12,152 bases of DNA from an uncultured Porphyromonadaceae bacterium (GTDB lineage: Bacteria; Bacteroidota; Bacteroidia; Bacteroidales; Muribaculaceae): positions 1 to 12,152 of the forward strand of contig UROS01000064.1 of the NCBI GenBank assembly GCA_900549445.1, written 5' to 3'. Both the position numbers and the translations under genes were made by a program. Within the stretch, counting starts at the first letter, position 1; every line of letters begins with the position of its first letter. Shown piece after piece: positions 1-7,305 of the stretch. The notes beneath the pieces are model-generated. The model saw only the letters and a program-made list of their open reading frames with translations. It was not told the origin of the DNA and searched no databases.

Positions 1-489
1 ATTGCCGGTGGCACGATTTCGGTTGAGCCGGCGCCGGATGTCAGCTCCAAAACCGCCGGCGAGGCCGTTAAAAACTTCGTTCAGACCCTCGAAGAAAAAT
101 TCACCTCGGGTGAAATAGACAAAATCGACCTCCTCTACATGCACTTCCACAGCGTGTCGCGTCAGACACCCCGCGCCGAACAGATTCTCCCCGTGGTGCA
201 GTCTACCTTCACCGGCAACGGTGTGGTCACTCTCTGCCGTCCCTATATCTTCGAACCCGACGCCGCCACGATTTTCGTGTCGGTTCTCCCGATGTTCATC
301 CTCTCCGTAATGCAGGAGGTGTTCACCGAAAACCGCGCTTCCGAGCAGGCCGCCCGAATAATGGCCATGCAGAGCGCCAACGACAATGCCAAGAAACTTC
401 TTGAGCAGCTTCAGCTTGAATACAACAAACTGCGCCAGCAGAGCATAACCACCGAACTACTCGACATCATAGGAGGACAGGTAAGGTAA
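1..489 (+). CDS. atpG: ATP synthase F1 subunit gamma, 3' part (5' end outside window)
   Basis: This is the C-terminal 162 residues of the gamma subunit, the central rotor shaft of F1 that couples ion flow through Fo to ATP synthesis at the inner membrane. The reading frame is open from base 1 and ends at TAA 487-489; the start lies upstream of the window. Family signatures seen are KIDLLYMHFHSV (the gamma beta-strand/loop region), YIFEPDAATIF, and the C-terminal helix with EQAARIMAMQSANDNAK, LEYNKLRQQSIT and ELLDIIGG, which is the diagnostic end of gamma subunits. atpG is commonly the last or near-last F1 gene in Bacteroidota ATP synthase operons, so the rest of the operon is expected to the left. 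The next gene, nuoI, begins 69 bp downstream, which is an unusual neighbour. The family call is secure. Confidence 0.95.
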   Translation: MAGGTISVEPAPDVSSKTAGEAVKNFVQTLEEKFTSGEIDKIDLLYMHFHSVSRQTPRAEQILPVVQSTFTGNGVVTLCRPYIFEPDAATIFVSVLPMFILSVMQEVFTENRASEQAARIMAMQSANDNAKKLLEQLQLEYNKLRQQSITTELLDIIGGQVR

Positions 490-558
490 TCTGCCGCGCG
501 GCTACGATAATAAACCGAAACTAACAGAAAAATAAATCAATATATTTAACAATTCTCT

Positions 559-1329
559 ATGGGTAGTGTTAAAGACTATTTCTCTTCGCTCGGCTACGGT
601 ATAATGAGCCTCCTCAAGGGGCTTCAGGTTACCGGCAAGGAGTTTGTTACTCCCAAAATCACCGAGCGTTATCCTGAAAACCGCGACAATCCCCCAGTGG
701 CACCCCGATTCCGGGCAAAACTCGAGCTTATTTATGATGCCGAGGGTAACCACAGATGTATTGCCTGCGGCACTTGCGAGCGTCAGTGTCCCAACGGTAC
801 CATTCACCTCGATACTAAAATGGTTGAGACTTGGGACGGCAAGAAAAAGAAAAAACTCGACAAGTATATCTACGACCTCGGAAGCTGCACGTTCTGTAAC
901 CTTTGCGTAATCAACTGCCCGACAGATGCCATCGCTTTCTCCAACGATTTTGAGCAGGCTGTCTTCACAAGGTCTAAGCTCGTTGAGCAGCTCAATTATC
1001 TCCCCGAAAAGGAAGAGCCGAAGCCCACTCCCGAGCAGATAGCGAAACTTCAGGCTGAGAAAGAAGCAAAAATTGCCGCAGCCAAAGCCGCAGCAGAAGC
1101 CAAAAAGGCAGCCGCAGCTGCGTCCGGCAATGCTCCCTCCGCAGAAGCTGCTCCCGCGCCCGCCGCGCCTGCAGCCGACGATCCCGCAGCCAAAGCCCTC
1201 GCGGCAGCTGCCGGCGACCCGGAGAAACAGGCCAAGATCCGGGCCGCACTCGAGAAAGCAGCCCGCCTCAAAGCCGAGCGCGAAGCCGCCAAGAAAGCCG
1301 CCGAAGGCAATACTCCTAAGGAAAATTAA
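559..1329 (+). CDS. nuoI: NADH-quinone oxidoreductase subunit I with long Ala/Lys/Glu-rich C-terminal tail
   Basis: NuoI is the 2x[4Fe-4S] ferredoxin-like subunit of complex I. It carries electrons (clusters N6a/N6b) from the peripheral arm toward NuoB and quinone, on the cytoplasmic face of the membrane. The 256-residue product has both cluster motifs intact: Cys67, 70, 73 and 77 (CIACGTCERQCP) and Cys110, 113, 116 and 120 (CTFCNLCVINCP). The N-terminal 50 residues contain the usual amphipathic membrane-contacting helix (YGIMSLLKGLQVTGKEF). From about residue 151 to the end is a low-complexity tail rich in Ala, Lys, Glu and Pro that is not part of the usual 150-180 residue family length. The ATG at 559 gives the expected N-terminus. 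It heads the nuoI-N block; nuoJ starts 17 bp later. The immediate upstream gene is atpG rather than nuoH. Confidence 0.94.
   Translation: MGSVKDYFSSLGYGIMSLLKGLQVTGKEFVTPKITERYPENRDNPPVAPRFRAKLELIYDAEGNHRCIACGTCERQCPNGTIHLDTKMVETWDGKKKKKLDKYIYDLGSCTFCNLCVINCPTDAIAFSNDFEQAVFTRSKLVEQLNYLPEKEEPKPTPEQIAKLQAEKEAKIAAAKAAAEAKKAAAAASGNAPSAEAAPAPAAPAADDPAAKALAAAAGDPEKQAKIRAALEKAARLKAEREAAKKAAEGNTPKEN
1009..1326 (+). other. Low-complexity Ala/Lys/Glu/Pro-rich tail of NuoI
   Basis: Residues 151-256 of NuoI. Three parts can be seen: a charged, helix-prone stretch (about 151-189, with runs such as EKEAKIAAAKAAAEAKKAAA); an Ala/Pro linker (about 190-209, APAPAAPAADD); and a second charged alanine-rich helix-prone stretch (about 210-250, ending KKAAEGNTPKEN). 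The DNA is correspondingly built from imperfect GCC/GCA-AAG/GAG codon repeats. No cysteines or recognisable domain are present. It resembles in style the Ala/Lys-rich C-terminal tails of RsxC/RnfC proteins, but no homology is implied. Its function is unknown. Confidence 0.85.
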
Positions 1330-1346
1330 AAAAATCAATCACATAT

Positions 1347-1862
1347 ATGGAATCAGTAGGAAGTATCATTATGTATCTGATAATCGTTCTGTCGATTGTC
1401 ATTTTCTCGGTACTGACTGTCACCACCCGCAAGATTCTGCGCGCCGCGACTTACCTGCTTTTCTGCCTGTTCGCTACAGCAGCCCTCTATTTCAAACTCG
1501 ACTATGAGTTTCTGGGCTCCGTTCAGATAGCGGTCTACGCAGGAGGCATCGTCGTGCTGTTCGTGTTCTCTATCCTGCTTACCACACGGCCCGGTGACAA
1601 CAGCCAGAAACTCGCTTCCCGAAGCCGCATTCTCGGCCTGGTCGGCGCTGTCGCGCTCGCCGTTGCCACAGGGTGGGCTCTCGTGTCGCGTTGCTCCGAT
1701 CTGCTCACTCCGCTTTCCGATACTCAGAATCCCACAATGGATGAGATCGGCGAGGCGATGCTCGGAACAGGTTTCGGCCAGTACCTCCAGCCTTTCGAGG
1801 CAATCAGTGTGTTGTTGCTCGCATGTATAATCGGTGGCGTCGTAGTCGCCCGCAAACGTTAA
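1347..1862 (+). CDS. nuoJ: NADH-quinone oxidoreductase subunit J
   Basis: NuoJ is a membrane subunit of complex I lying between the quinone-proximal NuoH/A region and the antiporter-like subunits. Its TM3 contains the pi-bulge that takes part in the conformational coupling to ion pumping. The 171-residue product is hydrophobic with about five membrane segments: near residues 4-24, 30-50, 55-78, 88-110 and 148-167. The family signature is IAVYAGGIVVLFVFSILL (about residues 61-78). The loop before the last segment (about 112-147) is polar, and the protein ends in a positive VVARKR. The ATG at 1347 follows the nuoI stop by 17 bp; a second in-frame ATG at codon 9 would give a shortened first helix and is less likely. 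nuoK follows after 6 bp, so the genes are cotranscribed. Confidence 0.93.
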   Translation: MESVGSIIMYLIIVLSIVIFSVLTVTTRKILRAATYLLFCLFATAALYFKLDYEFLGSVQIAVYAGGIVVLFVFSILLTTRPGDNSQKLASRSRILGLVGAVALAVATGWALVSRCSDLLTPLSDTQNPTMDEIGEAMLGTGFGQYLQPFEAISVLLLACIIGGVVVARKR

Positions 1863-1868
1863 TCCGCC

Positions 1869-2180
1869 ATGGAATTTACTCCTGTATACTATCTCGTTCC
1901 TTCGCTGATTATGTTCTGCTGCGGAGTCTACGGATTCCTCACACGCCGCAACATGATCGCGATGCTCATCTCGATTGAGCTTATGCTCAACGCTGTTGAT
2001 ATTAACTTCGTCGTTTTCAACCGTTTTCTGTTCCCCGGCTCGATGGAGGGAATGATGTTCACTCTTTTCGCAATTGCCATCGCTGCCGCTGAGACTGCGC
2101 TTGCAATCGCCATCATCATCAACCTCTACCGCGTCTGCAAGAATATCGACGTCAACGATGTAACCCAAATGAAATTCTGA
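1869..2180 (+). CDS. nuoK: NADH-quinone oxidoreductase subunit K
   Basis: NuoK (MrpC-like) is a three-helix membrane subunit of complex I that forms part of the central ion-translocation path. The 103-residue product matches the usual length of about 100. The two membrane-embedded glutamates required for pumping in E. coli NuoK (Glu36, Glu72) have clear counterparts: Glu37 in the signature MLISIELMLNAVDINFV and Glu75 in AIAIAAAETALAIAII. Helices lie at about residues 5-24, 28-50 and 60-90. It starts 6 bp after the nuoJ stop and ends 6 bp before nuoL, which is typical tight operon packing. Confidence 0.95.
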   Translation: MEFTPVYYLVPSLIMFCCGVYGFLTRRNMIAMLISIELMLNAVDINFVVFNRFLFPGSMEGMMFTLFAIAIAAAETALAIAIIINLYRVCKNIDVNDVTQMKF

Positions 2181-2186
2181 CGCCTT

Positions 2187-4151
2187 ATGGATATTACGAT
2201 ACCTGTTCTCATTCTGGCTATTCCGCTCTTCATGTTCCTTCTGCTGGGACTCGGGGGCGAGAAGATGAGCCACAAGCTTGCCGGCGTGCTCGGCACTCTC
2301 GGCATGGGCACCGTACTCGTGCTGTCGTACTATACGGCGTTCGACTACTATTTCTCCGGAAATCCACTCTTTGTCGACGGAACCGACCGGCTCCAGTATG
2401 TGGCATTCAACACTACCTGGCTGCAGTTTACCGATAATCTCGTTATAAAGCTCGGTTTCCTCCTCGATCCGATTTCGGCCATGATGCTGATTGTGATTCC
2501 CACCATCTCCTTCATGGTTCACCTCTATTCGCTCGGCTATATGCACGGTGAGCGCGGTTTCCAGCGCTATTATGCATTCCTGTCGCTGTTCAGTTTCTCG
2601 ATGCTCGGACTCGTTGTTGCCACCAACATCTTCCAGATGTACATCTTCTGGGAGCTCGTGGGCGCATCGTCGTTCCTCCTCATCGGATTCTTCTACACGT
2701 TGCCTTCAGCTGTCGCAGCTTCGAAGAAGGCGTTTATCGTTACCCGCTTCGCCGACCTCTTCTTCCTCATCGGCATCCTCATCCTGTCGTACTACACCGG
2801 CACCTTCGATTTCATCACCCTCTGCTCCGACCCGCAGGCAGTGTTCTCCAGCTTCGGCGGCGCTACCTTCATGGGCGGTTCGGTTCTTACCTGGGCGCTC
2901 ATCCTTATCTACACCGGCGGTATGGGCAAGTCGGCCATGATGCCTCTCCATATCTGGCTTCCCGACGCAATGGAAGGCCCGACTCCCGTATCGGCTCTCA
3001 TCCATGCCGCAACTATGGTTGTGGCCGGTGTATATCTCGTTGCCCGTCTCTTCCCGCTCTACCTGCTCGAGGAGGCTTCGCTGGTGTTCATCACTGTTGT
3101 GGGCGCCGTCACGGCATTCTACGCCGCCGTTGTGGCCTGCACCCAGATCGACATCAAGCGAGTGCTCGCTTTCTCGACCATTTCGCAGATAGCGTTCATG
3201 ATGGTCGGCCTTGGCGTTGCCCGTCCGGAGATTCACGAAGGTCTCGGCTACATGGCCTCCATGTTCCACCTCTTCACCCACGCTATGTTCAAGGCGCTCC
3301 TCTTCCTCGGCGCCGGTGCGCTCATCCATGCCGTCCACTCCAACAACTACACCGCAATGGGCGGTCTGCGCAAATACATGCCCGTAACCCATATCACCTT
3401 CCTCATCGGCTGTCTCGCGATCTCGGGTATTCCTCCTTTCTCGGGATTCTTCTCGAAAGACGAAATCCTGAGCGCCTGCTACGAGAACAACATCTTCTGG
3501 GGTGTCTGGATGACAATGGTTGCCGGCATGACCGCATTCTATATGTTCCGTCTCTACTATCTCATCTTCTGGTGGGATGATCCCGACTACGAGGCCCGCG
3601 CCAAGGAAAACGAAGCTCACGGCCACGGCCATTGCGCGCTTCCGCACGACGCTCCCTGGACCATGACTGTGCCCCTGATTTTCCTTGCAGCAGTTTCGGT
3701 TGTCGACGGTTTCATTCCATTCGGCAAATTCGTGACCTGGGGCGGAGAGGAATACACCATCCACATCAACTGGCTCTACGCCGGCATCAGCATCGCAGTG
3801 GCATTAGTGGCAATCCTTTTTGCCCGTCACCTCTATATCCGGAAGAACGACAATCCCCGCGCCATGGCCGATTCCTGCCGCTGGCTCTGGGAAGCTGCCC
3901 ATCACCGTTTCTACTGGGACGAACTCTATCTCTTTATTACCCGCAAGATTATTTTCAACATAATCTGTAAGTCCATAGCATGGTTCGACCGCCACATCAT
4001 CGACGGCACCATGAACGGCTTCGCCTACATAACCAATCAGGCGTCAGTCGCTATCAAGGGACTTCAGAGCGGGAAGGTTCAGATGTATATCTGGTGGTAT
4101 CTTATCGGTGCCGTTCTTCTCGGAACAATAACCGCAGTTTGTGTCCTCTGA
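2187..4151 (+). CDS. nuoL: NADH-quinone oxidoreductase subunit L (distal antiporter-like subunit)
   Basis: NuoL is the most distal antiporter-like subunit of complex I and carries the long lateral helix that runs along the membrane arm. The product has 654 residues, slightly longer than E. coli NuoL (613), with some 14-16 membrane segments. Key pumping residues are present: Glu156 in IFWELVGASSFLLIGF (TM5), Lys248 in GGMGKSAMMPLHIWLPDAM (TM7), His273 in SALIHAATMV (TM8), Lys369 in LFTHAMFKALLFLGAG, and Lys424/Asp425 in SGFFSKDEIL (TM12). A His-rich loop (EAHGHGHCALPHDAPW, about 476-491) joins later helices. The C-terminal part contains FYWDELY and GLQSGKVQMY, typical of the lateral helix and final TM region. 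It lies in the nuo block, 6 bp after nuoK and 33 bp before nuoM. Confidence 0.96.
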   Translation: MDITIPVLILAIPLFMFLLLGLGGEKMSHKLAGVLGTLGMGTVLVLSYYTAFDYYFSGNPLFVDGTDRLQYVAFNTTWLQFTDNLVIKLGFLLDPISAMMLIVIPTISFMVHLYSLGYMHGERGFQRYYAFLSLFSFSMLGLVVATNIFQMYIFWELVGASSFLLIGFFYTLPSAVAASKKAFIVTRFADLFFLIGILILSYYTGTFDFITLCSDPQAVFSSFGGATFMGGSVLTWALILIYTGGMGKSAMMPLHIWLPDAMEGPTPVSALIHAATMVVAGVYLVARLFPLYLLEEASLVFITVVGAVTAFYAAVVACTQIDIKRVLAFSTISQIAFMMVGLGVARPEIHEGLGYMASMFHLFTHAMFKALLFLGAGALIHAVHSNNYTAMGGLRKYMPVTHITFLIGCLAISGIPPFSGFFSKDEILSACYENNIFWGVWMTMVAGMTAFYMFRLYYLIFWWDDPDYEARAKENEAHGHGHCALPHDAPWTMTVPLIFLAAVSVVDGFIPFGKFVTWGGEEYTIHINWLYAGISIAVALVAILFARHLYIRKNDNPRAMADSCRWLWEAAHHRFYWDELYLFITRKIIFNIICKSIAWFDRHIIDGTMNGFAYITNQASVAIKGLQSGKVQMYIWWYLIGAVLLGTITAVCVL

Positions 4152-4184
4152 TGTCAGTGCAAATAAAGTAAATATAGTAATTAT

Positions 4185-5690
4185 ATGTTTTCCAATATAT
4201 TAATCTACTTTGTGGTGATTCCCCTGCTGATGCTCGGCGGACTCGCCCTCTGCCGGAATATCAAGCAGATACGCGCTGTGGCCGTTACGGGTTCGGCGGC
4301 GCTTATCGCGCTCTCCGTCTGGCTGCTGGTTGACTATCTCGCCCAGCGCGCGGCAGGTGCCGACGCTCCGATGCTCTACACGGGCTCCTGGGAGTGGTTC
4401 ACCCCGCTAAATATCCATCTCGCGGTTGGAGTCGACGGTATCTCGATCGCAATGCTCATCCTCTCTTCGATAATTCTATTTACCGGCAGCTTCGCGTCGT
4501 GGGAAATACCTCAGCCCAAGGAGTTTTTCCTGTGGCTTATCCTTCTCTCGACAGGTGTTTACGGCTTCTTTATCTCGATTGACCTCTTCACGATGTTCAT
4601 GTTCTACGAGGTCGCCCTGATCCCGATGTATCTTCTCATCGGCGTGTGGGGATCGGGCAACAAGAACTACTCGGCAATGAAGCTTACCCTCATGCTTATG
4701 GGCGGTTCGGCATTCCTGATGCTCGGTCTGATCGGTATCTACTACCACTCGGCTCCCGAAGGCGGAATCCTTACCTGGAACATACTTGAAATCGTTGAAA
4801 ACGACGCTATCTCTCACGGATGGCAGACATTCCTCTTCCCGATGACCTTCGTAGGCTTCGGCGTTCTCGGCGCAATGTTCCCGTTCCACACCTGGAGCCC
4901 CGACGGCCATGCCTCGGCGCCTACTGCTGTGTCTATGCTCCACGCCGGCGTGCTCATGAAGCTCGGAGGCTACGGCTGCTTCCGTGTGGCTATCTACCTG
5001 ATGCCTCAGGCCGCCAACGAACTTGCCTGGATATTCCTTATCCTTACCGGCATATCGGTGGTTTACGGCGCATTTAGCGCCTGCGTGCAGAACGACCTCA
5101 AGTACATCAATGCTTATTCGTCGGTTTCGCACTGCGGTCTCGTGCTCTTCGCTATCCTCATGCTCAACACTACCGCAATGACCGGCGCAATCATGCAGAT
5201 GCTCTCCCACGGTCTTATGACGGCTCTTTTCTTCGCTCTCATAGGTATGATCTACGGACGCACCCACACTCGCGATATCCGCGAGATGGGCGGCATGATG
5301 CGTATCATGCCTTACCTGTCCGTATGCTACGTGATTGCCGGTATGGCGTCGCTCGGTCTCCCCGGTCTCAGTGGATTTGTGGCTGAAATGACCATTTTCG
5401 TAGGATCCTTCCAGCACGCCGACATGTTCCACCGTTGCTTCACAATCGCGGCCTGCAGCTCGATCGTCATCACCGCCGTCTACATTCTGCGCGTGGTGGG
5501 CAAGCTCCTCTACGGACCCGTTCAGAACGAACACCACCGCGAACTCACCGACGCGACCTGGTGGGAGCGCCTCTCCACGGCCACTCTCATTGTCTGCGTG
5601 GCCGCCATCGGTTGCTTCCCCAACTTCTTTGCCGATCTCATCAAGTTCACTTTCAGTCCTCAGATTTTCTCTGTTTTAGGAATGAACTAA
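4185..5690 (+). CDS. nuoM: NADH-quinone oxidoreductase subunit M (antiporter-like), TM7 lysine replaced by leucine
   Basis: NuoM is the middle antiporter-like subunit of the complex I membrane arm. The 501-residue product (E. coli: 509) has about 14 membrane helices. Seen: Glu142 in FYEVALIPMYLLIGVWG (TM5), Lys259 in SMLHAGVLMKLGGYG (TM8), Lys306 in NDLKYINAYSSVSHCG, and Glu401 in GLSGFVAEMTIFVGSF (TM12, equivalent to E. coli Glu407). The TM7 lysine (E. coli Lys234, seven residues before the conserved His of PLHGW) aligns with Leu228 in FGVLGAMFPFHTWSPDGH. I recall the FHTWSPxGH...AVSMLHAGVLMKLG form from other bacteria, so it may be a subfamily trait rather than a defect. The 33-bp gap before the ATG is AT-rich with no Shine-Dalgarno motif, as is usual in Bacteroidota. 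nuoN follows after 15 bp. Confidence 0.95.
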   Translation: MFSNILIYFVVIPLLMLGGLALCRNIKQIRAVAVTGSAALIALSVWLLVDYLAQRAAGADAPMLYTGSWEWFTPLNIHLAVGVDGISIAMLILSSIILFTGSFASWEIPQPKEFFLWLILLSTGVYGFFISIDLFTMFMFYEVALIPMYLLIGVWGSGNKNYSAMKLTLMLMGGSAFLMLGLIGIYYHSAPEGGILTWNILEIVENDAISHGWQTFLFPMTFVGFGVLGAMFPFHTWSPDGHASAPTAVSMLHAGVLMKLGGYGCFRVAIYLMPQAANELAWIFLILTGISVVYGAFSACVQNDLKYINAYSSVSHCGLVLFAILMLNTTAMTGAIMQMLSHGLMTALFFALIGMIYGRTHTRDIREMGGMMRIMPYLSVCYVIAGMASLGLPGLSGFVAEMTIFVGSFQHADMFHRCFTIAACSSIVITAVYILRVVGKLLYGPVQNEHHRELTDATWWERLSTATLIVCVAAIGCFPNFFADLIKFTFSPQIFSVLGMN

Positions 5691-5705
5691 TCTCATACTA
5701 CAGCA

Positions 5706-7199
5706 ATGGATTATTCACAGTTTTTAGCAATGAAGCAGGAAATCGGGCTCCTTATAGTGTTCCTGATAGTCTTCATTTACGATACATTCTTCACTCGGAC
5801 TTCGAGCGAGGTTGTAGGGCAGAACGGCGAGGGTGCGCTCACAAAGCCCACGCTCGGCGCGCTCCCCGTAGTCTCCACAATTCTGTTTGCTATTTTTACG
5901 GTCTACGGTTTCTGCCCTTCGCTTCAGGAGGCTTCGGTGGCATTCGCCGGAATGTATGTTACAAGCCCCACAATCGTGGCGATCAAAAACATCCTCAACA
6001 TCGGCGTGCTCATCGTCATGATTCAGTCCATAACCTGGTCGGGCACTGAATTCACCTCCATCCGCCGCGGTGAATTCTACGAACTGATTCTCCTGACCCT
6101 CTTCGGAATGTACTTCATGATTTCGAGCAGCAACTTCCTGATGTTCGTAATCGGTCTCGAAACCGCTTCGCTTCCCCTCTGCGCTCTTGTAGCCTTCGAC
6201 AAGCACCGCTACGAAAGCCATGAGGCCGCCATCAAATACGTGCTCACCGCCATCTTCTCGTCGGCAATCCTTCTTATGGGTCTGTCGCTGCTCTACGGTC
6301 TTACAGGCACCCTCTATTACGAGGGAATCGCAATGGCACTCTTTGGCGGCGAAATCAGCGTTATGCTCATAATAGCGCTTGCGTTCGTTATCGCCGGATT
6401 CGGATTCAAGCTCTCACTCGTGCCGTTCCACCTCTGGACCGCCGACGTTTATCAGGGCGCGCCTACTTCCGTCACCTCTTATCTTTCGGTTATCTCGAAA
6501 GGTTCGGCTGCGTTTGCGTTCCTCACGGTTCTCTTCCAGGTGTTCGGAGCGTTCTACACCGATGTCTGGGAATGGATGCTCTACGCAATCATCATCCTCA
6601 CCATCACCGTCGGTAACCTCTTCGCAATCCGCCAGCGCAACATGAAGCGCTTCCTCGCATTCTCCTCCATATCGCAGGCCGGCTATATCATGCTCGGCGT
6701 GATTTCGATGAGCCTTATGGGCGTGTCGGCACTGATGTTCTACGTGCTCGTCTACATCTTCTCCAACCTCGCCGCTTTCGGTGTCATAGGCGCCATCGAA
6801 AACAACTGCGGCAAGGTCGACATGGACGACTACAACGGGCTCTACAAGACCAATCCGCGTCTGGCCTTCACCATGATGCTCGCCATGTTCTCGCTTGCAG
6901 GCATCCCGCCGTTCGCCGGATTCTTCAGCAAATTCTTCATCTTCACCTCTGCACTCCAGACCGGCTCGCCGGCCATCTACGTGCTCGTGCTGATAGCGTT
7001 GATCAACACCATCATCTCGCTCTACTACTATCTGCTCGTGGTGAAGGCAATGTTCATAAACGATTCCGAGACCCCCGTCGCTACATTCAAGTCAACTTGC
7101 AGCGAGCGCCTCGGAATGTGGATATGTGTTGCCGGAATCATATTCCTCGGCATCGTCAGCCCCGTTTACGATTATCTTCTCACTGTAGTCCTCCCCTGA
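5706..7199 (+). CDS. nuoN: NADH-quinone oxidoreductase subunit N (antiporter-like)
   Basis: NuoN is the antiporter-like subunit closest to the quinone-side module of complex I. The 497-residue product has about 14 membrane segments and matches the family length (E. coli: 485). Pumping residues are in place: Glu152 in IGLETASLPLCAL (TM5), Lys177 in AAIKYVLTAIFSSAILLMG (TM6), Lys235 in FGFKLSLVPFHLWTADVYQG (TM7), Lys265 in LSVISKGSAAF (TM8), and Lys409 in GIPPFAGFFSKFFIF (TM12, matching E. coli Lys395). It is the last gene of the nuo block and is followed within 35 bp by a strong hairpin. The ATG at 5706 is 15 bp after the nuoM stop; an in-frame ATG at codon 9 is possible but would shorten the first helix. 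Confidence 0.96.
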   Translation: MDYSQFLAMKQEIGLLIVFLIVFIYDTFFTRTSSEVVGQNGEGALTKPTLGALPVVSTILFAIFTVYGFCPSLQEASVAFAGMYVTSPTIVAIKNILNIGVLIVMIQSITWSGTEFTSIRRGEFYELILLTLFGMYFMISSSNFLMFVIGLETASLPLCALVAFDKHRYESHEAAIKYVLTAIFSSAILLMGLSLLYGLTGTLYYEGIAMALFGGEISVMLIIALAFVIAGFGFKLSLVPFHLWTADVYQGAPTSVTSYLSVISKGSAAFAFLTVLFQVFGAFYTDVWEWMLYAIIILTITVGNLFAIRQRNMKRFLAFSSISQAGYIMLGVISMSLMGVSALMFYVLVYIFSNLAAFGVIGAIENNCGKVDMDDYNGLYKTNPRLAFTMMLAMFSLAGIPPFAGFFSKFFIFTSALQTGSPAIYVLVLIALINTIISLYYYLLVVKAMFINDSETPVATFKSTCSERLGMWICVAGIIFLGIVSPVYDYLLTVVLP

Positions 7200-7230
7200 C
7201 GTTTTAACAACATAAGGTCTCAATTCTATC

Positions 7231-7272
7231 AAAGCCGGTTCCGGACAGCCCAGTGCAACCGGAACCGGCTTT
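7231..7272 (+). terminator. Perfect 14-bp hairpin, probable intrinsic terminator of the nuo operon
   Basis: The left arm at 7231-7244 (aaagccggttccgg) pairs perfectly with the right arm at 7259-7272 (ccggaaccggcttt) around a 14-nt loop. It lies 31 bp past the nuoN stop and 33 bp before murI. The A/T ends of the arms give a short U run (CUUU) on the transcript, but the following bases are aaaaattt rather than a long U tract. Termination is therefore likely but may be incomplete, or the hairpin may instead protect the 3' end. The symmetry would let it act on either strand. Confidence 0.75.
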
Positions 7273-7305
7273 AAAAATTTAACCCCATACATATTCTCCA
7301 TAGAT

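Noticed and set aside
493..502. gccgcgcggc palindrome just after the atpG stop
   Set aside because: Only a 3-bp stem once a loop is allowed, with no U tract; not a credible terminator, so it gives no evidence that atpG transcription ends before nuoI.
541..548. tatattta upstream of nuoI as a possible Bacteroidota -7 box (TAnnTTTG)
   Set aside because: One mismatch and only 10 bp before the ATG, with no TTTG -33 element at the right distance; too weak to annotate as a promoter.
502..1338. Minus-strand open frame (278 codons) with Cys/Gly/Phe-rich product opposite nuoI
   Set aside because: Cys/Gly richness comes from reading the Ala/Lys codon repeats of the NuoI tail in reverse; NuoI has both cluster motifs and is the real gene.
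1353..2546. Long minus-strand open frame (397 codons) opposite nuoJ, nuoK and the start of nuoL
   Set aside because: The predicted product is rich in His, Glu and Asp, as expected from the reverse complement of hydrophobic codons; it covers three clear nuo genes and matches no family.
3612..3659. His-rich loop in NuoL (HGHGHCALPHD) as a metal site
   Set aside because: His-rich segments at this place are common in NuoL of other bacteria as far as I recall; nothing else suggests a specific metal function.
2706..3764. Minus-strand open frame of 352 codons opposite nuoL
   Set aside because: Composition is the mirror of membrane-helix codons on the other strand; the plus-strand NuoL is intact with all motifs.
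4476..5537. Minus-strand open frame of 353 codons opposite nuoM
   Set aside because: Same His/Glu-rich shadow pattern as opposite nuoL; no recognisable domain.
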